22,298 bases of DNA, from the IMG/VR virus record IMGVR_UViG_3300025806_000250, positions 1 through 22,298 of that record; one strand, given 5' to 3'. This DNA comes from a virus. A program made the translations under genes and the position numbers. The notes beneath the pieces are model-generated. The model was given only the letters and a program-made list of their open reading frames with translations, searched no databases and was not told the DNA's origin. Shown piece after piece: positions 18,226 to 22,298 of this stretch. Position 1 is the first letter of the stretch. The number at the start of each line of letters is the position of its first letter.

Positions 18226-21200
18226 ATGGCAACTTACGTTAATAACTTACGGCTTACAGAGCTTGCAACGGGTGAAGGATCTGGAACCTGGGGCACAACG
18301 ACAAACACCAACCTGGAACTGATTGGTGAAGCTCTCGGCTATGGTTCTGAAGCTGTTGCGAACGCCTCCACCCACACAATCACTGTTGCTGACGGAACAG
18401 CTGACTCAGCCAGGTCGTTTTACTTAAAGCTGACCGGCGGCGGCCAGGCTTGTACTGTTACCTTGGCACCCAATACCTTATCTAAAGTTTGGATGGTTGA
18501 GAACACCACCAACTCTACCCTTACCTTCTCCCAGGGCTCTGGCGCAAATGTTGCGATTGCTGCGGGCGCGGTGAAGATGATTGCCACAGATGGTGCCGGC
18601 AGCGGCGCTGTTGTTTATGACTTATTAGTTGATACTGACCTTACTGGCACCACCACGGTTGTCAACCTCACTTCTTCTGGCACTATTGACGCAGCCACTG
18701 TTGAGTTTAACTCTCTATCAGGTACTGGATCTGTTGCCATTACAGATATCCTGGACCAGGACAATATGTCCTCCAACAGCGCAACCGCCCTGGCAACGCA
18801 GCAGTCTATTAAGGCGTATGTTGATTCTTCAGTAGCATCTTTTGACACCCTGGCTGAGGTTTTAGCCCAGGGTAATACCACTGGATCAACTGATATAGAA
18901 GTAACAACCGCACAGAAAGTTCAATTCCGTGATTCAGCTATCTACATAAACTCTAGCGCTGATGGACAGTTAGACATTGTTGCAGACACAGAGATTCAGA
19001 TAGCCGCTACGACTATTGATATTAATGGAGCTATCAACGCAAGTGGTGAGATCATTGCGGCTAGTTTAGATATTAGCGGCAACATAGATGTAGATGGTGT
19101 AACAAACCTTGACGTAGTAGATATTGATGGTGCTGTGGATATGGCAAGCACTCTAGCGGTTGCAGGTGATGCAAACTTTGATAGTGGTACTTTATTTGTA
19201 GATGTTAGTGTTAACTCTGTTGGTATTGGCAATGGCACTACTGAACCAACAGCAACTTTAGATGTAAGAAGACCAGATGCCTCTGGTAAAATTGCAGAGT
19301 TTCATCAAAGCGCAGGTTTTGGATTAGAACTTGGTAGTTCTCAAGCTCAAGCATATATCCAAGCAGGTAGCAGTCAGACGCTACTTATGACAGTACCTTC
19401 AGACATGACTATTGACGCGGGTGGAGACATCATCCTTGATGCTGATGGTGGAGATTGGAGATTTAAAGATGCAGGTGCAGAAATATTTAAAATCTCTAAT
19501 GGGTCTGGATTTTTTGCAATAAAGTCTCAGGTGATAGATGCCGATATAAATTTTCTAGGCAGCGATGGCGGTAGTGAAATCACAGCCCTCACCCTTGATA
19601 TGTCAGACGGTGGTAGTGCAAGATTTGCTCACGATATAAGTCTAGTTGATAGCGGTCAAATTTTATTAGGTGCAGGACTAGATGGGAGAATTAGCAGTGA
19701 CGGCACGAATTTAAATATTCTTGCGAACAATGGCGACCTAACACTAGATGTTGCAGGAGACATTAACCTTGATGCAGATGGTGGAGATATACAACTATTA
19801 GATGGTGGCGTTTCCACAGGTAGATTAGGTCTTGAAAATGGCGATTTAAATATTGCCAGTATGAGACAAGACTATGATATTAGATTTAAAGGAATGGATG
19901 GAAACACAACTCCTTTTACAGCCCTCACCCTTGATATGTCAGCGGCTGGTGCGGCTACGTTTAATTCTACGGTGGGGATTGGTGTAGCGGCACACGCAAC
20001 GATACCAGTTTCGGCTTATGCTCCTGATGCAAGCGGCAATCTAAAACTCACCAGAGCAGGAACATCTGAAAGTTTAACGCTAGGTACTTACTATATAACT
20101 GCGTCAGGTAACGATTTAAATTTAAGCACTACAGGCGACCTAACCTTAGACGCGGCAGGAGACATTATTCTTGATGCAGGTGGTGCAGAAGTCAAACTAA
20201 AAGATGATGGCTTACAATTTGGACAGATTTATACATCATCTAACAATTTATATATTCAAAGCTCTATTTCAAATAAAGACCTAAAATTTGAGGTAAACGA
20301 TGCTGGCACTATACTTACTGCTCTTACTTTAGATGGTGCATCCGCAGGTGCGGCTACGTTTAATGCAGGTGCTACTTTTGGTGGAAGTATAACCACAACA
20401 GCGGCTGCCATAAATGGTCAGTTAAATGTTACTGGTACTACTAATAGTAATAATATCTTTGCCCAACAACTTTCCACGCAATTCGACACTAGCTCGTTTA
20501 TGAGATTTCACCCTTCATCGGTTACTAATAGCGGTGGTTTTACTAATATATTCTTTGGAACTAGCACTTCTAACAATTACGGTGTTGCTATTGGAGGTAA
20601 AAGAGCAGGAACAAATGATGAGCCTACCTTTGCAATAAGAATGCTTAACGACAGTACTACAGGAACTGAAGTTCTTAATATCGCTAATTCAGGTGCGGCT
20701 ACGTTTAGTTCTAATATTGTTTTTGGTGATGGTCATTTCATAGGCGATGACGCTGACGATAATTTATGGCTAGCGGGCGGCTCTAATGAAAACATAATAA
20801 TAGATTCTGCTGAAGACATTTTTCTTGATGCCGCAAACCAAAACATAAATTTAAGGGTGGCGGGTAGTGCTTTTGGAAGGCTGGTAAGAACCTCTAGTGC
20901 ATATTTATCTGTTCAATCGAATGGAGGTAATTTAAGGCTAGGAGCAAACAACACTGATTACTGGTCTATAGATGAATATAGACTCTACCCTGTAACCGAT
21001 AATGTAGATGACATCGGATTAGCAAATAATAGAGTAAAAGATTTATATTTATCGGGCGGAGTTTTCCTCGGCGGGACGGGCGCGGCCAATAAATTAGACG
21101 ATTACGAGGAGGGAACTTGGAGTCCTCAAATATATTATCAAAACAGTACAGACCAAGGCAATGCTAGTAATACAACTCAAACAGGTTTGTACACTAAAAT

Positions 21201-21504
21201 AGGCAGGGTAGTCACGGTAAATTTTCGGCTTATTTGGAACATCTCTGGAAGCCCTGCAACCGATAATATTGGTGTAAAAAATCTTCCCTTTACTGGCACG
21301 GGCGATACTTTTAGTTCGGCAGGCACTGCATTTCCTATAAATAACACTACGACTATTAATACAGTATTACTGGGAAAACCAGCTAGCGGAGGTACGCTTA
21401 CTATTTTTGAATCGGGAGACATGGCGGGGAACTTAGGGAACAAGTTTGGCTCTGGTAATAATAAAGAAATAAGAGGCACACTAACTTACTTCACTAGTCA
21501 GTAA
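18226..21504 (+). CDS. modular phage tail fibre protein, 1092 aa
   Basis: GAGGAAATAAA precedes ATG 18226. The N-terminal ~200 residues (NNLRLTELATGEGSGTWGTT, then ADSARSFYLKLTGGGQ) are a virion-attachment part. A coiled/hinge part follows (TALATQQSIKAYVDSSVASF). From about residue 230 there are many beta-repeats of the type LTLDAAGDIILDAGG followed by TALTLDMS..GAATF, forming the shaft. The C-terminal ~130 residues (YEEGTWSPQIYYQNS; TGLYTKIGRVVTVNFRLIWN) look like a receptor-binding tip. The protein should bind the host surface. DNA from roughly 18.9 kb on is much more AT-rich than the start: 60 bases at 18361 hold 33 G/C, 60 at 20221 hold 15. This suggests module exchange. Confidence 0.85.
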   Translation: MATYVNNLRLTELATGEGSGTWGTTTNTNLELIGEALGYGSEAVANASTHTITVADGTADSARSFYLKLTGGGQACTVTLAPNTLSKVWMVENTTNSTLTFSQGSGANVAIAAGAVKMIATDGAGSGAVVYDLLVDTDLTGTTTVVNLTSSGTIDAATVEFNSLSGTGSVAITDILDQDNMSSNSATALATQQSIKAYVDSSVASFDTLAEVLAQGNTTGSTDIEVTTAQKVQFRDSAIYINSSADGQLDIVADTEIQIAATTIDINGAINASGEIIAASLDISGNIDVDGVTNLDVVDIDGAVDMASTLAVAGDANFDSGTLFVDVSVNSVGIGNGTTEPTATLDVRRPDASGKIAEFHQSAGFGLELGSSQAQAYIQAGSSQTLLMTVPSDMTIDAGGDIILDADGGDWRFKDAGAEIFKISNGSGFFAIKSQVIDADINFLGSDGGSEITALTLDMSDGGSARFAHDISLVDSGQILLGAGLDGRISSDGTNLNILANNGDLTLDVAGDINLDADGGDIQLLDGGVSTGRLGLENGDLNIASMRQDYDIRFKGMDGNTTPFTALTLDMSAAGAATFNSTVGIGVAAHATIPVSAYAPDASGNLKLTRAGTSESLTLGTYYITASGNDLNLSTTGDLTLDAAGDIILDAGGAEVKLKDDGLQFGQIYTSSNNLYIQSSISNKDLKFEVNDAGTILTALTLDGASAGAATFNAGATFGGSITTTAAAINGQLNVTGTTNSNNIFAQQLSTQFDTSSFMRFHPSSVTNSGGFTNIFFGTSTSNNYGVAIGGKRAGTNDEPTFAIRMLNDSTTGTEVLNIANSGAATFSSNIVFGDGHFIGDDADDNLWLAGGSNENIIIDSAEDIFLDAANQNINLRVAGSAFGRLVRTSSAYLSVQSNGGNLRLGANNTDYWSIDEYRLYPVTDNVDDIGLANNRVKDLYLSGGVFLGGTGAANKLDDYEEGTWSPQIYYQNSTDQGNASNTTQTGLYTKIGRVVTVNFRLIWNISGSPATDNIGVKNLPFTGTGDTFSSAGTAFPINNTTTINTVLLGKPASGGTLTIFESGDMAGNLGNKFGSGNNKEIRGTLTYFTSQ
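19582..20707 (+). repeat. direct DNA repeats inside the tail fibre shaft
   Basis: GGTGCGGCTACGTTTA occurs three times, at 19948-19963, 20347-20362 and 20692-20707. A 25-base unit beginning ACAGCCCTCACCCTTGATAT occurs at 19582-19606 and 19918-19942. Both code for the TALTLDMS/GAATF linkers. Exact copies in otherwise diverged DNA could support recombination between modules. Confidence 0.8.
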
Positions 21505-21516
21505 CAATTAACCATA

Positions 21517-21536
21517 CGCCTAGTGGATTCTAGGCG
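21517..21536 (+). promoter_or_regulatory. hairpin between fibre and downstream gene
   Basis: CGCCTAG-TGGATT-CTAGGCG, a perfect seven-base stem, without a following T-tract. It might be a weak terminator or mRNA-processing/stability element between 21504 and the RBS at 21542. Confidence 0.4.
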
Positions 21537-21553
21537 CGGACAGGAGAAATAAA

Positions 21554-21820
21554 ATGGCAATAACAAAAGTAGTCGTAAACGACAAAAAAGAAGTAATGCT
21601 CAATGATGAGTGGAATTTTGTATACATTAACGTGCGCGTAGCAACCATCTTTCGGGAGGACGGTGTGGATGTGAGCCGATCTTTTCATCGGTATGTGTTA
21701 ATGCCAGATGCAGATTATTCGGCGCTACCTGCTGACGTTGTGGCGCTTTGCAACTTAGAATTTACAGACGAATGCAAGGCAAACTATCAACTATTCTTAG
21801 CAGCGCAACCAACGCCTTAA
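21554..21820 (+). CDS. hypothetical structural-region protein, 88 aa
   Basis: The ribosome site is GGAGAAATAAA before ATG 21554. The product is a mixed alpha/beta protein (EWNFVYINVRVATIFRED; SFHRYVLMPDADYSALPADV; CNLEFTDECKANYQLF). Its start region (24 bases from AGGAGAAATAAAATGG) is duplicated at 21821-21844 before the next gene. It follows the fibre gene and is probably a fibre-associated or assembly protein. It is not recognised with confidence. Confidence 0.65.
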   Translation: MAITKVVVNDKKEVMLNDEWNFVYINVRVATIFREDGVDVSRSFHRYVLMPDADYSALPADVVALCNLEFTDECKANYQLFLAAQPTP

Positions 21821-21832
21821 AGGAGAAATAAA

Positions 21833-22183
21833 ATGGCAATAACAGTAAATTGGTCTATTACAGACATGACACACGTTGATTCTGACGGTGGCGTTGTTAA
21901 AGCCTATTGGAGTTGTGTAGCAAATAGCGATGGCGATCCGTCCTATAGCGCACAGAACCAAAGCAAAATTATCTGCACTTACGATGCTTCGGCAGCGGGG
22001 TACATACCGTATGCGAGTCTGACTGAAAACGATGTTCTTGGCTGGGTTTGGGACAGTATGGCGACAGATGATGTAACGGCGGCGGAAGCAAAAGCTGCTC
22101 AAGAAGCCAACGTAACAGCGCGTGTACAAAATGAAATAGATGCTGCTGCAACGACAGCTTCAGGGGTTCCCTGGTCGTCTTAA
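21833..22183 (+). CDS. DUF7936-like phage protein, 116 aa
   Basis: The protein shows NWSITDMTHVDSDGGVVKAY, WSCVAN, TYDASAAGYIPYASLTENDV and LGWVWDSM, then a helical AAQEANVTARVQNEID segment and GVPWS at the end. This matches my memory of a family common near tail genes of marine phages and cyanophages (DUF7936). Function is unknown; a chaperone- or fibre-linked role is suggested by place. Confidence 0.75.
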   Translation: MAITVNWSITDMTHVDSDGGVVKAYWSCVANSDGDPSYSAQNQSKIICTYDASAAGYIPYASLTENDVLGWVWDSMATDDVTAAEAKAAQEANVTARVQNEIDAAATTASGVPWSS

Positions 22184-22215
22184 TCCACCGTGTTAAACTT
22201 TGAGATGCCAGGTAT

Positions 22216-22298
22216 ATGGATGGTCTTGACGCCATTGGGGCACTTTGGCCCATTGCATTAGGGTTTGTAACTCTAGTGATTGTGCTGGCTAAAATGCA
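22216..22298 (+). CDS. membrane/holin-like protein (3' truncated by window)
   Basis: The frame starts at ATG 22216 and runs off the window. It has a single hydrophobic span (LDAIGALWPIALGFVTLVIV) ending LAKM, of a kind seen at the N-terminus of small holin-like proteins of marine phages, which usually continue into a coiled coil. No strong ribosome site. Only 27 residues are visible, so the call is tentative. Confidence 0.5.
   Translation, partial: MDGLDAIGALWPIALGFVTLVIVLAKM

Noticed and set aside
19582-20707. CRISPR-like repeats in the fibre gene
   Set aside because: Repeats are in frame, irregularly spaced and encode the repeated shaft linkers; no cas genes are present.

Overview
The window is a piece of a tailed double-stranded DNA phage (Caudoviricetes type), possibly temperate or plasmid-like. 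The phage assignment rests on a terminase small subunit, a primase-helicase, an SSB-like protein, a RecE-like exonuclease, a Holliday-junction-resolvase-like nuclease, a large modular tail fibre and several virion-type proteins. Repeat style and small-protein families (2OG-Fe(II) oxygenase, DUF3310, a DUF7936-like protein, 'LTLDAAGDIILDA' fibre repeats) resemble uncultured marine phages. The host is probably an aquatic proteobacterium, but this is inference because no database could be searched. No rRNA, tRNA, CRISPR array or IS element was recognised.

Layout. 1-1031 (+): C-terminal part of a large virion/ejection-like protein. 1028-1458 (-): two small genes, one ribbon-helix-helix-like. 1510-2235 (+): 2OG-Fe(II) dioxygenase. 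2217-3086 (-) and 3308-4265 (+): divergent accessory operons around a two-promoter region. 4271-6446 (-): SSB, HTH-DUF3310 and RecE-like nuclease operon plus a small gene. 6530-8692 (+): Toprim primase fused to a VirE/SF3-type helicase. 8693-8998: AT-rich, C-poor non-coding stretch. 8999-9678 (+): small gene and terminase small subunit. 9679-10198: structured non-coding stretch. 10199-12893 (+): resolvase-like nuclease, small basic proteins, a membrane miniprotein, then a virion-type protein ending in a RelA/SpoT synthetase-like domain. 12826-15484 (-): an HD (p)ppGpp-hydrolase-like protein and a chain of small genes. 15636-17255 (+): small genes ending in a serine recombinase. 17287-22298 (+): structural and fibre genes.

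Two themes stand out. First, the two halves of a RelA-SpoT alarmone enzyme lie close together but split and in opposite orientation: a synthetase-like domain on a virion-type polypeptide, and a free HD hydrolase under its own promoter. Second, at least five promoters at three places (3.1-3.3 kb, 13.5 kb, 15.5 kb) share a -35, a fixed spacer element AACGACACGRTA and a TTGTGCAA-N4-TTGCACAA operator-like palindrome. They drive the accessory operons, the HD hydrolase and the serine recombinase, which suggests one phage-encoded regulon. In addition, CCWGG pentamers are far denser than chance in every backbone stretch counted by hand, including non-coding DNA, and were not seen in the AT-rich part of the fibre gene.
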